Shown here piece by piece: positions 1 through 12,237 of a stretch of DNA of 64,000 bases. Position numbers and translations under genes: made by a program. The stretch is from Solen grandis (lineage: Eukaryota; Mollusca; Bivalvia; Adapedonta; Solenidae): NCBI GenBank assembly GCA_021229015.1, contig CM037790.1, positions 55,524,361-55,588,360 of the forward strand. The letters are read 5' to 3'. Positions within the stretch are counted from its first letter, which is position 1. The number at the start of each line of letters is the position of its first letter. The notes under the pieces are model-generated. The model saw only the letters and a program-made list of their open reading frames with translations. It made no database searches and was not told the origin of the DNA.

Positions 1-2440
1 CGAATCAGTTTCTTTTTAAGTTTAAAAAAAATCTTGTTGAACACTAGTTTGTCCATCCAATCTGTGCACAGACATGTTGTTTTTTTGTTGTTGTTTTTTA
101 ACATAATCAATATCAATAGTACGAAATACTTTAGGGCCGAAATTACTGATGAATCACTGACTTTCAAAGAAAATAACAACCCTACTTGCTTTAAAACATA
201 AATAAATGACTTACCCGTATTTAGGTGTTTTCTTTTTGCTGAATAATTTTCCCATATCAAGTTTTTTTTTTTATCCTGTACAAAGACAAGACAATTGATT
301 ACTATTTATGACATTTCTTCGGCAAACTCTGTAAACAATGCAAAACGGTGATCCGAAAATAACAACACGTGCGTGACAATCACTGAACGGGCAAATAATC
401 AACTATGTTAAGCTTTTTTTTTTCAAAGAAGAAGAAAAAGAAGAAAGAAAAAAGACGCGGTATGCATTATCATCACTCCGGTGTCCTCGTTGTCGTTGGC
501 ATCGTGAACAATTTTAACCTTGGGCATAACTTCAAAACTGATATTTAAAGCTTCTGACATCAAAATCACTATTCTCATCAAATGCCATAGCTCTTAGGTC
601 CATTTTGACCAAATTCATTTCCCTTTAAAAATAATAATAATAATAAAATAATAATAACATATGCGTATCTATAAAAATATAACATTAAATAACAAAACTA
701 TATATGTGTATTGATTAATCAACACATTTAACACAATAGAATATATATCATGATACACATCATAATAATAAGCTGAGATGTAACAAACCGACTTGGTTAG
801 TAGGTTGACTTGGTCTAGGCCGGTTTGGTAATTGGATCGAGTTGATCTTAATTTAAAAAAGAGTGAAACGAAATGTAGATCTATAATAAATCCTTTATAC
901 AGTTTCTTGACAAGGTACATGACGGTTTATTCTCGGCTGGGGAATGTCATGTCACCCAAGCCGCTTATAACGAATTTATTATACTGCAAAGTTCAATCCA
1001 ATTTATGTGATAGTAAATAGAGGATAATTGTTTGTTTTGGTGTAAGATCGATTAATAATTTCACTGAGTAAATATAAACATGCCCGGATTCACCGCGGTG
1101 GCATAGGGGGCACGTGTGCCCCCCACCCCGGCTTGGTCATACAGTTTTCAAGGCTATAGTTTGATGAAATTGTCGTGATTGTGGTTAATTTATGTGCTCT
1201 TTAGTAGAAATCCCCATTGTGAGCCCCTTGTTCCTTACTCGACCAGTTACCAGACCCCTGCTGTTTCCGAGAGTATGTCACCTGGCAACAACACTAGGTG
1301 ACTGTGACTGTTTTATTCCGAGTCAGTCAGACACTGAAGTATATAACAACTAAGTGCCTGAATGTCACATACGTAAATAAAAGCGCGACAGGTTGTTTTA
1401 ATGTAATTATCGGGTATGTCTATTTTTTTTTTATTAAATAAACATCTTGACATATTTTCGTTAATATTGCTCCACTCTCTCTCCTATATTTTTTTAGATT
1501 TACATAAGTATGTATTTAAATGAAAAAGAAGCAAATTTGAAATAACAAACGCACAAGAATAGTTTTAATCAATGTATTTTAAATCTAATAAGAATATAAC
1601 CCAGTAATGTTATTGTTGTTGTTGTTGTTGAATAGAGCACAAAAAATAAATGTAATATTTATTTACTGCATTGTGCCAAGGAAAAACAACCTTATCAATT
1701 ACTTTTATTTATGTATGATATTTTCTTTCCTTTTTCATTTTGTTTATTTATTTTTATAGGTATATTGAAATGAAAATTTAGCATTACAAAGTTCTCCATC
1801 GCAAGCTAGCCTTGCAGTGTCTGCAAAAAAGATTGTAGATAGAACCATATAAAACATGGATACGGGTGTGTTTTTATTGGTAATTAACACGACTCTGCAC
1901 AGCTATACGCTACAGTAAAATTTTCGACCCAAGCGTCATTACTATTGAATTATAAACAAATAATAGCATTCGGCAAACAAACCATGATTGTTTCAACTAA
2001 AAATACTGAAATATAAAATACATTCTTACCATACCAAAAAAATCCATTTTAAACACTGGACTAACGTCTTTTTTCTTTCTGTTTTGTGTGTGTTTAGTTT
2101 GGTTTGTTTGTTTAGCCTGGTTAAGTTTTTTTTTTTTTTTTAATTCATAATAGGCCCTATCGCTAAAATCTATATGACTGAGAGACATATTTCAAAGTAA
2201 ACCCAAATTTTCTACGAAGTAGATCTCTTTCGGTTGATCTTGCAAAAAATTAAAAAGACTTTTACGGTGTGGTTTTGATTATTTTAGTCCTTCAATTTAC
2301 AAGGAACCATATTTGTTATCAAATTTAGCACAATTTATCCAATAAATACCTATGAAAATTATGAAAATAAAAAAAAATATTTATTTTTTTTTGAACCTGA
2401 TCTGAGTGATACAGATATAATGACTGACAAAAAAGTTTGA
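1..2440. other. AT-rich non-coding stretch
   Basis: No gene is supported. The stretch holds homopolymer T/A runs, an AAT microsatellite near 630-655, a (GTT)n run near 1610-1630, and a short GC-rich inverted repeat at 1106-1123 (GGGGGCAC / GTGCCCCC, 2 nt spacer). Open frames are short and show no domain pattern. Confidence 0.6.
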
Positions 2441-2525
2441 CAACTACTGGGATTCGAACCCATAAGTATGACCCGGACCCCCTAATACTGACAACACAAT
2501 CAGATCGAGTGCGTGACGTCATTAA
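2440..2525 (-). repeat. tRNA-like SINE head remnant
   Basis: Read on the minus strand, 2450-2461 is GGGTTCGAATCC, a good Pol III B box, with a tRNA-like arm around it. No complete SINE body was recognised, so this is probably a decayed or truncated copy. Confidence 0.35.
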
Positions 2526-2751
2526 TGATGATATCATTTCTTGATAAAACATAACACAATTGTAGGGTTGGGTTCAAGTTCTGATAATTTCAGTTTTCAT
2601 TATAATTTCACTGTTCAAAACAGTGAATTATCAGGATAGAATCCACTGATATATCCGTATAATCCACCGAAAAGCATTAAATAAATACCTAGTGTACATG
2701 ACGTTATGTAGGCCTACACGGCTTATTGGCCAACCAGAAGAGAGAATTTAA

Positions 2752-2994
2752 CTTAACCCTTCCCTCATATAGACTCATTTTGACGCACTCAATAGGTACC
2801 ACATAAAGCCTGATCTGCAGAAAGCCAAACTCAAACCTTACCAAATTTAATTGTAAAATCCTCATTTCCAGACCACTGAGGAGCAGCGAACAGCATAAAA
2901 CCTGATCAGCCTGCGAGTTACTCGCAGGCTGATCTGGTTTTATGCTGTTCGCATAGGTCTTTTCATGGTATCCTCTATGAGGGAAAGGGTTAAG
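2752..2994. repeat. Foldback MITE, copy 1 (about 243 bp)
   Basis: The terminal inverted repeats are TTAACCCTTCCCTCATA at the left and TATGAGGGAAAGGGTTAA at the right. Inside, 2886-2952 forms a near-perfect hairpin with 32-bp arms, one mismatch and a 3-nt TTA loop. There is no coding capacity. A second copy sits at 8451-8758. It is a non-autonomous DNA element; the superfamily is not determined. Confidence 0.8.
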
Positions 2995-3474
2995 TTATTA
3001 TGACAAGATATGAACTGATATTAAAAAGAGGAAATTAGCTTACAACAAATCCATATCTTGATGTAGACTGATATGATTTTTAGTCACCTTTACCATTTGT
3101 GCGATCTCTGCTTAAATTTAATTTTCATAATTTGTAAATTAAAACGATGTTTTAAAACATGATTTAAAATTGGAAAATATGTTTTAATGCGCACCTAACA
3201 TAAAGAGGACATATTTTCAAATTACTAGAGGTCATGATATATCGACACGTTTCCTATTATTTGTCTGATCTCCGTATGTGGTAGTGATTTACCTATTATG
3301 AAATAAACATTAGTAAAATTAATATTTGAACAAAACTATTAGAATACCGGTATATACAATTCTATTAAAAATCGGTATATTCGGGAAATTCCATAACATA
3401 TATTTTTAATTGTTTGAAACACTTTATACATACTTAAAAATTTAAAAATACTATTTGTAAATCCTTTCTGAAAA
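2995..3474. other. AT-rich spacer, nothing recognised
   Basis: Very AT-rich sequence between the MITE and the 42-bp array, with no gene or repeat recognised. Confidence 0.5.
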
Positions 3475-3849
3475 CTGTATGACTGGTTTACATTTAACAA
3501 CAAACTTGTCTCTAACTGTATGACTGGTTTACATTTTAACAACAAACTTGTCTCTAACTGTATGACTGGTTTACATTTTAACAACAAACTTGTCTCTAAC
3601 TGTATGACTGGTTTACATTTTAACAACAAACTTGTCTCTAACTGTATGACTGGTTTACATTTTAACAACAAACTTGTCTCTAACTGTATGACTGGTTTAC
3701 ATTTTAACAACAAACTTGTCTCTAACTGTATGACTGGTTTACATTTTAACAACAAACTTGTCTCTAACTGTATGACTGGTCTACATTTTAACAACAAACT
3801 TGTCTCTAACTGTATAACTGGTTTACATTTTAACAGCAAACTTGTCTCT
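3475..3849. repeat. 42-bp minisatellite, about 9 copies
   Basis: The unit begins TGTATGACTGGTTTACAT and ends CTTGTCTCTAAC. It recurs every 42 bp with almost no divergence except in the edge copies: the first copy has a 1-nt deletion and the last two have substitutions. Because 42 is a multiple of 3 and the unit lacks stops in some frames, both strands stay open through the array (a 14-residue repeat each way). I read this as a by-product of the period and not as a gene. Confidence 0.92.
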
Positions 3850-4214
3850 CATTTAGCAGACCTCATTTAGATCTAAATCAACTAAATTAAAAAAAAAAAA
3901 AAAAGAACAAATCTTCCCACTGGATCATGGGCACTATCCCTGTTTACTGAAACTGTTGATTTCTGACAGTAAATAAAACAGAAGGGGGCCTTTTTTTCAT
4001 ATGTAATATTATTGGTATTATATATGGAAAATGCCTCTTGTGCTACTACCTGCTGATATTACTATTTGTATGATCGCTGTTCACGTCAATCAATGTATTT
4101 ATTCATATGCCATATACCGGCATAAAGAGGAAACGCTAGTGTTTGTCGGCATACATTGACATATATCTTTGCCATGACTGATATATATTATGAAAATTAG
4201 TGATACATTTAAGA
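3850..4214. other. Spacer between two arrays
   Basis: Contains a poly-A run near 3889-3904 and AT-rich sequence. No gene recognised. Confidence 0.5.
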
Positions 4215-6338
4215 CTTGAGCCAGAGACACCCAGTTGAGCCATAGTATTCTAGTGTCATGAGTGAGCCACAATGCCAGGCAATTTATGAGCAAAACCCCC
4301 GTGCTAGGTGTGAGCTGGAATCCCAAGTATCCACAATGTCAGGTGTGAGCCACAGTTTCCTGGTGTCAAATGTGAGCCAGAGTTCTCACTGTCAGGTGTA
4401 AGCTAGAGTTCCCTCTGTCAGGTGTGAGAAAGAGTTCCCCGTGTCAGGTGTTAGCTAGAGTTCCCTCTGTCAGGTGTGAGCAAGTTTTCCCAGTGTCAAG
4501 TGTGAGCAAGTGTTCCCAGTGTCAGTGTGAGCCAGAGTTCCCAGTGTCAGGTGTTAGCTAGAGTCCCTCTGTCAGGTGTGAGCAAGGGTTCCCAGTGTCA
4601 GGTGTTAGCAAGAGTTCCCAGTGTCAGTGTGAGCCAGATTTCCCAGTGTAAGGTGTGAGTCAGAGTTCCCAGTGTCAGGTGTTAGCTAGAGTCCCAATGT
4701 CAGGTGTGAGCTAGAGTTCCCAGTGTCATTGCGAGCCAAGTTCAGTGTGTCAGATGTAAGCTAGAGTCCTCTCTGTCAGGTGTGAGCAAGGGTTCCCAGT
4801 GTCAGGTGTTAGCTAGAGTCCCCGATGTCATGTATTAGCCAATGTCCCCGTGTCAGGTGTGAGCTAAAGTCTCCAATGTCAGGTGTAAGCCAGAGTTGCC
4901 AATGTCAAAAGTTTGCTAGAGTTCTTAGTGTAAGGTGTGAGCCAGAGTTCCTAGTGTCAGGTGTGAGCTAGAGTCCCAATGTCAGGTGTGAGCTAGAGTT
5001 CCCAGTGTAAGGTGTGAGTCAGATATCTCAGTGTCAGGTGGTAGCTAGAGTCGCAATGTCAGGTGTGAGCTAGAGTTCCCAGTGTCATTGTGAGCCAGAG
5101 TTTCCAGTGTAAGGTGTGAGCTAGAGTCCCCGGTGTCAGGTGTGAGCTAGTGTTCCCAAGTGTCAGGTGTAGCGTCCTGTCAGGTGTAGCTAGGCCCGGT
5201 TCAGGTTAGCAAAGTCCCATTTACCAAACAGTGTCAGATGTTAACTAGAGTGTCAGGTTTGAGATGGAGTAACCATTGTCAGGTGTTAGCTAGAATTCGC
5301 TGTCTCGGGTAATAATTTAAGTCGCGGGTGACAGATGTGAACAAGAGTCCCCAGTGTCAGATGTGAGCAAGAGTCCCCTGTGTCAGGTGTGAGCTAGAGT
5401 CCCCGGTGTCAGGTGTGAGCTAGAGTCCCCGGTGTCAGGTGTGAGCTAGAGTCCCCGGTGTCAGGTGTGAGCTATAGTCCCCTGTGTCAGATGTGTGCAA
5501 GAGTCCCCTGTGTCAGGTGTGAGCTAGAGTCCCCTGTGTCAGGTGTGAGCTAGAGTCCCCTGTGTCAGATGTGAGCTAGAGTCCCTGGTGTCAGGTGTGA
5601 GCAAGAGTCCCCTGTGTCAGGTGTGAGCTAGAGTCCCCTGTGTCAGATGTGAGCTAGAGTCCCCTGTGTCAGGTGTGAGCAAGAGTCCCCTGTGTCAGAT
5701 GTGAGCTAAAGTCCCTGGTGTCAGGTGAGAGCTAGAGTCCCTGGTGTCAGGTGAGAGCTAGAGTCCCCTGTGTCAGGTGTGAGCTAGAGTCCCCAGTGTC
5801 AGGTGTGAGCAAGAGTCCCCTGTGTCAGGTGTGAGCAAGAGTCCCCTGTGTCAGGTGTGAGCAAGAGTCCCCTGTGTCAGGTGTGAGCAAGAGTCCCCTG
5901 TGTCAGGTGTGAGCAAGAGTCCCCTGTGTCAGATGTGAGCAAGAGTCCCCTGTGTCAGATGTGAGCAAGAGTCCCCTGTGTCAGGTGTGAGCAAGAGTCC
6001 CCAGTGTCAGATGTGAGCAAGAGTCCCCTGTGTCAGGTGTGAGCAAGAGTCCCCTGTGTCAGGTGTGAGCAAGAATCCCCTGTGTCAGGTGTGAGCAAGA
6101 GTCCCCTGTGTCAGATGTGAGCAAGAGTCCCCTGTGTCAGGTGTGAGCAAGAGTCCCCTGTGTCAGGTGTGAGCAAGAGTCCCCTGTGTCAGGTGTGAGC
6201 TAGAGTCCCCTGTGTCAGGTGTGAGCTAGAGTCCCCAGTGTCAGATGTGAGCAAGAGTCCCCTGTGTCAGGTGTGAGCTAGAGTCCCCAGTGTCAGGTGT
6301 GAGCTATAGTCCCCGGTGTCAGGTGTGAACCAGAGTCA
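4215..6338. repeat. 26-bp minisatellite, roughly 80 copies
   Basis: The core unit contains GTGTCAGGTGTGAGC followed by A/TAGAGTCCCC and a variable end. From about 5334 to 6338 the units are nearly identical and exactly 26 bp. From 4215 to 5333 they are diverged, with indels and varying period. The variants (AGGTG/AGATG, GCTAGAG/GCAAGAG, CCCCTG/CCCCGG/CCCCAG) are interspersed, as in a minisatellite evolving by unit exchange. No continuous coding frame exists because 26 is not a multiple of 3. Confidence 0.95.
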
Positions 6339-7690
6339 ACCTATAAGGGTAGAGCATGACCACTATATCAGACTACACCAGGATTTGACGGTCGAAGATG
6401 AAAATGCATTGCTTACTATATGAGAATGCTATCCCACGTGTTTGGCGAGCTACTCAACATGGTTAAACCCTTCTTCGAAATGAGGAAACCCCACATGAGA
6501 CTAGTCCTAGATGCCGTTATGAAACTGGTCATGGCCCCAGACACCACAAACGAGTTAAGAATACTTACGGATGCTTTCACGTCAATTACGGTTCAGTTGC
6601 GATGCACAATAATGCACTACGAATTTGTTGCGAATTAACTATGATTTGTTTTGGATCGACAGTTCTTGACCAAACTTTTGAGCAGCTCAAAACTTTTGCC
6701 ACTGATTTCCGATTGCTCAAGACTTGCAAGAGCTGACAATGAATATATATACATATCAGTTGAGAACTGCACGTACTGTTTACGATTTAATCACAAATCT
6801 TCGTGGCGATTCGTGGTCTGTGTGGAATAGAAGCCAAAAATATAAAAGGAAACATAATAAACTCATTAGGTATATGTTCCTGAGACAGAAAGCCCTAATG
6901 AATAACAAACTTTTTAACGTTTAATGCAGGTTTTCATGTTATCTAATAACAAAATCAAAAAGAAAAACAATTAAACTAACGTTATATGACAACATATATA
7001 AATTAACTACAAAAAAAAGAAAAACACAACAACACTATTCTGACATTTAGCAATATATGCCAACATGATACATACGAGTACATGTAACTTTGTTCATCTC
7101 AAGAGGTTTACAAATTAGCATCAACATCTTGGTTTGATATCATTTCATTTGACATTAGATTTACACTTCGATAAAATGATGAGTGGAAACGAGAAATACT
7201 TATTGCAATATATGGCAAAAGCGTTTCGATTGTTTTATTTAGTTCTCTGAGTATTGGAACTTAAGAACCTGAAAAGAAGCAAATTGTCTATGTGCGTGTT
7301 TTTATTTTTATTTTTTTCAACACTAACAAGTAAGTACATTTTATATATACACATACACACGTATAGAAAATGTACACATTGTATCGAATTAATATATAGC
7401 ACTTTGTATAAACGTAAATTGTGTACCAATCAGCTACATCAAACTGAGTTTTTTTTCTTCATAAAATACTGAAAAATTGTATATATACCGCTGTTCACTG
7501 AAACATTTGACATTTTCTACTAAACAAGTTTTCACATAATACTTAAAAAATAGAATTTAAGTTTATTTTTCATATCTCATAGTTTGTATCTTAAAAAAAT
7601 CAAATCCTCTCCCGGAATAAATATGTATGTATGTATATATGTATGTATGTGCCTTATTTATATTCGAGTGTTACGGTCTGTCTACATTTT
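6339..7690. other. Unassigned stretch with two short open frames
   Basis: A 72-codon frame at 6420-6638 (+) and a 66-codon frame at 6724-6924 (+) lie just past the 26-bp array. The first has fairly balanced composition (contains MRLVLDAVMKLVMAPDTTNE) and could be a fragment of a decayed mobile-element protein, but I cannot place it in a family. The rest is AT-rich with a TATG-type short repeat near 7623-7650. Confidence 0.35.
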
Positions 7691-7699
7691 GGTCTTTAT

Positions 7700-7744
7700 T
7701 AGTCCCCTACAGGTGTTTACACCGGAGGGGACTATAGGTTTGCG

Positions 7745-7778
<34 letters not shown>

Positions 7779-8095
7779 AGTCTATTTGTTCTTCTGCCCG
7801 TCTGTCCCCCTGTCCGTCCGGAAATCTAGATCCCGCGATAACTTGAAACCCGTTTAGGATAATATTATGAAACTTAGATGACAGTATGAAGATTCTGCAC
7901 GTCAATTTCTTTTCTTTTTCTCGGACCAAAATTCTGGTTGCTATGGTAACGGAAAAATTATGCACCTCACCGGTAGGGGACTCATGTTTTGCTTGCAAAA
8001 CCAGTTACTTGTTAAAAGTCCAGGGATATGCGTTTTCATGCTTAACATTTGACCACCTCTGGTTTATCGATCATTCTTCCACTTGACGGTGTGTG
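7700..8095 (+). repeat. Dispersed GTCCCC-ended repeat with long poly-C tract
   Basis: It starts near TAGTCCCCTACAGGTG and includes CCGGAGGGGACTATAGG, then a run of about 35 C at 7744-7778, then GTCTGTCCCCCTGTCCGTCC. It ends near CACCGGTAGGGGACTCATG, an inverted echo of the left end. This matches the style of non-autonomous repeats common in bivalve genomes. Short open frames here are translations of the C tract. Confidence 0.6.
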
Positions 8096-8450
8096 TGACA
8101 GGTTTCTTTAACTTTTTTTGTTTTCTTCATATTCCGAAAATATGCAAGATAAATGTAAAAAGTATTTTATCATTCTTTTACTATTTACTTCTAGGCTTAA
8201 TCACCTTATATTAATTAACATACTGTGCGCAACATACACTGATTTTCTTTATATCTCAGAGCTGTACATTCCTGGAGAGGAATCTGTATAAGCAATAACA
8301 TTGCTTGTTTTCCCATCCATTTCAACCTATACGTGTTGTACTATTATTATTGTAAATATGAACTGAATAGAATATGTTTAAACTAACAAAGATTCAAGAA
8401 GGTTATGTATCTTAGTCTTTCTGTCATTGTAGTTAATTAAACAAATCCCA
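8096..8450. other. AT-rich spacer
   Basis: No gene or repeat recognised. Confidence 0.5.
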
Positions 8451-8758
8451 CATATAGACTCATTTAACCCTTTCCCTCATATAGACTCATTTAACCCTTT
8501 CCCTCATATAGACTCATTTAACCCTTTCCCTCTATAGACTCATTTTGACGCACTCAATAGGTACCACATAAAGCCTGATCTGCAGAAAATCACAGTTAAA
8601 CCTTACCAAATTTAATTACAAAATCATCATTTCCAGACCACTGAGGAGCAGCGAACAGCATAAAACCTGATCAGTCTGCGAGTTACTCGAAGGCTGATCT
8701 GGTTTTATGTTGTTCGCATAGGTCTTTTCATGGTTTCCTCTATGAGGGAAAGGGTTAA
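8451..8758. repeat. Foldback MITE, copy 2, with amplified left terminus
   Basis: The same element as at 2752-2994, with GACGCACTCAATAGGTACC and the right end TATGAGGGAAAGGGTTAA. The left terminus is repeated as a 27-bp tandem (CATATAGACTCATTTAACCC plus seven bases) at 8451-8531, three copies. The central hairpin has extra mismatches compared with copy 1 (for example CAGTCTGCGAG against CTCGAAGGCTG). Confidence 0.8.
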
Positions 8759-9053
8759 ACAATTGTTTGATTATATAGACAGTCGTCGTAAATACGTAAA
8801 TGATATTGGACAAGTTTTATTTTTATTTTTTTAGTTGCTTTGAAACCCATTTATTCCCAAGCCATACACCATACAGAGTTTAAACGTGCACTTGTATGGG
8901 TATATCATATTGTGAAGTTCATCATAAAAAATCTGGTACATCAGAGTATATTCATGTAACATATATATAGTTGAAAACAGTGAGCATGACTTTCTCTTTT
9001 ACATATCGCAAAAATAATAAATTCTGAATATCAAGTCTAGGCTTAAAATAGTT
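8759..9053. other. AT-rich spacer
   Basis: No gene recognised; flanks the 31-bp array. Confidence 0.5.
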
Positions 9054-10357
9054 AAGCATGTTGACATCTAGATTATAAATATACATGCATGTTGACATCT
9101 AGATTATAAATATACATGCATGTTGACATCTAGATTATAAATATACATGCATGTTGACATCTAGATTATATATGTACATGCATGTTGACATCTAGATTAT
9201 ATATGTACATAGATAAGCATGTTGACATCTAGATTATAAATATACATGCATGTTGACATCTAGATTATAAATATACATGCATGTTGACATCTAGATTATA
9301 AATATACATGCATGTTGACATCTAGATTATAAATATACATGAATGTTGACATCTAGATTATAAATATACATGCATGTTGACATCTAGATTATATATGTAC
9401 ATAGATAAGCATGTTGACATCTAGATTATAAATATACATGCATGTTCACATCTAGATTATAAATATACATGCATGTTGATATCTAGATTATAAATGTAAA
9501 TAGATAAATATGTTGACATCTAGATTATAAATATACATGAATGTTGACATCTAGATTATAAATATACATGCATGTTGACATCTAGATTATATATGTACAT
9601 AGATAAGCATGTTGACATCTAGATTATAAATATACATGCATGTTGACATCTAGATTATATATATACATGCATGTTGACATCTAGATTATAAATATACATG
9701 CATGCTGACATCTAGATTATAAATATACATGCATGCTGACATCTAGATTATAAATATACATGCATAATGACATCTAGATTATAAATATGCATGCTGACAT
9801 CTAGATTATAAATATACATGCATGCTGACATCTAGATTATAAATATACATGCATGTTGACATCTAGATTATATATATACATGCATGATGACATCTAGATT
9901 ATAAATATACATGCATGTTGACATCTAGATTAATAAATATACATGCATGTTGACATCTAGATTATAAATGTAAATAGATAAGCATGTTGGTATCTAGATT
10001 ATAAATATACATGCATGCTGACATCTAGATTATAAATATACATGCATGTTGACATCTAGATTATAAATATACATGCATGTTGACATCTAGATTATATATA
10101 TACATGCATGATGACATCTAGATTATAAATATACATGCATGTTGACATCTAGATTAATAAATATACATGCATGTTGACATCTAGATTATAAATGTAAATA
10201 GATAAGCATGTTGGTATCTAGATTATAAATATACATGCATGTTGGTATCTAGATTATAAATATACATGCATGATGACATCAGATTATAATATACATGCAT
10301 GTATGTTCACATCTAGATTATAAATGTAAATAGATAAGCATGTTGGCATCTAGATAA
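9054..10357. repeat. 31-bp satellite-like array, about 42 copies
   Basis: The unit contains TTGACATCTAGATTATAAAT followed by ATACATGCATG, with a 31-bp period. A variant linker (GTACATAGATAAGCATG) recurs at about 9196, 9394 and 9594, giving a higher-order period of roughly 199 bp. Another pair of variant blocks, ending in TAAATAGATAAGCATGTTGG, lies 224 bp apart (9961 and 10185). So there is local higher-order structure. Confidence 0.95.
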
Positions 10358-10496
10358 TATTATAAATTTTTTTAACAGTATTTGTACGTTTAGTCCTTTT
10401 TCTTTTTCGGCGCCAAGCTGGACATAGCGGTTCAAAATAAATAATATCATAACTTCTGTTACAGTTGGTAAAACTCATTAAATTTTTTCTATTGAT

Positions 10497-10565
<69 letters not shown>

Positions 10566-10703
10566 AATATAATTGTTTATGCGATTCCTAATACCATGCA
10601 TTAGAGTTCCAAAACCTTAAAGATATATTTACCTCCGGTCTTTATATTTTGATTGTATATTTAGGTCAGATTTAAATTCGTCTTGATCTTTTGGGTGAAC
10701 AAA
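10358..10703. repeat. Spacer with long (AT)n microsatellite
   Basis: An uninterrupted AT dinucleotide run occupies about 10498-10562. The rest is AT-rich, with no gene recognised. Confidence 0.85.
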
Positions 10704-11996
10704 ATAAACTACATCTATATGATTTATATAAACTACATCTATATGATTTATATAAACTACATCTATATGATTTATATGAACTACATCTATATGATTTATA
10801 TAAACTACATCTATATGATTTATATAAACTACATCTATATATGATTATATAAACTACATCTATATGATTTATATAAACTACATCTATATGATTTATATTA
10901 ACTACATCTATATGATTTATATGAATTACATCTGAATGATTTATATAAACTACATCTATATGATTTATGTATACTACATCTATATATGATTTATATAAAC
11001 TACATCTATATGATTTATATAAACTACATCTATATGATTTATATAAACTACATCTATATGATTTATATAAACTACATCTATATGATTTATATAAACTACA
11101 TCTATATGATTTATATAAACTACATCATCTATGATTTATAAAAAACTACATCTATATGATTTATAGAAACTACATCTATATGATTTATATAAACTACATC
11201 TGTATGATTTATATAAAATACATCAATATGATATATATAAACTACATCTATATGATTTATATAAACTACATCTATATGATTTATATAAACTACATCTATA
11301 TGATTTATATAAACTACATCTATATATAACTTTTATGAACTACATCTGTATGATTTATATGAACTACATCTATATGATTTATATAAACAACATATATATG
11401 ATTTACATAAACTACATCTATATAATTTATATAAACTACATCTATATGATTTATATAAACTACATCTATATATGATTTATATAAACTTCATCTATATGAT
11501 TTATATAAACTACATCTATATATGATTTACATAAACTTCATCTATATAATTTATATAAACTACATCTATATGATTTATATAAACTACATCTATATGATTT
11601 ATATAAACTACATCTATATGATTTATATGAACTACATTTGTATATGATTTATATGAACAACATCTATGATTTATAAAAAACTACATCTATATGATTTATA
11701 GAAACTACATCTATATGATTTATATAAACTACATCTGTATGATTTATATAAAATACATTTGTATATATGATTTATATAAAATACATCAATATGATATATA
11801 TAAACTACATCAATATGATTTATATAAACTACATCTATATGATTTATATAAACTACATCTATATGATTTATATAAACTACATCTATATATGATTTATATA
11901 AACTACATCTATATGATTTATATGAAACTACATCTTTATGATTTATATAAACTACATCTATATGATTTATATAAACTACATCAATAAGATTTATAT
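10704..11996. repeat. 24-bp satellite-like array, about 54 copies
   Basis: The unit contains AAACTACATCTATATGAT followed by TTATAT. The 24-bp period keeps frames open where units lack indels; the open frames at 11671-12003 (-) and 11691-11987 (+) are only translations of the repeat. Variant-rich blocks beginning ATGATTTATAAAAAAC recur at 11131 and 11666, suggesting an internal segmental duplication of about 535 bp. Confidence 0.95.
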
Positions 11997-12237
11997 AATA
12001 CATTTCTCCAAAAAGGAGGTTTCAATTTGTTTCATTCTGTTTTTCTATATCCTCTGATCCCAGTCTCAACAATTTAGGGTTTGAGTTACAACATCTTTTA
12101 ATTTCTAGATATTTCTTCTTTACAGTTATAATATTCGTAATCCAATTTTTTTATGAGAAACAAAATAGGAAAAAATATCCTTCACCATGGGGGTAGTCAG
12201 TGAATAAGTGTATATCATCTATTATGCTTCTTTTTCT
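11997..12237. other. AT-rich spacer
   Basis: Nothing recognised between the 24-bp array and the SINE. Confidence 0.5.

Noticed and set aside
3339..3839. 166-codon minus-strand open frame
   Set aside because: Mostly a translation of the 42-bp tandem unit; both strands are open because the period is divisible by three.
6420..6638. 72-codon frame after the 26-bp array
   Set aside because: Composition is protein-like, but I could not place it in a family and saw no splice or domain support; left unassigned.
7584..7998. Proline- or glycine-rich frames
   Set aside because: Translations of the poly-C tract.
3475..11996. CRISPR-like repeat arrays
   Set aside because: Units are contiguous with no unique spacers, and the genome is clearly eukaryotic.
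11671..12003. Open frames on both strands in the 24-bp array
   Set aside because: Repeat translation with an 8-codon period; no start context or flanking exon.
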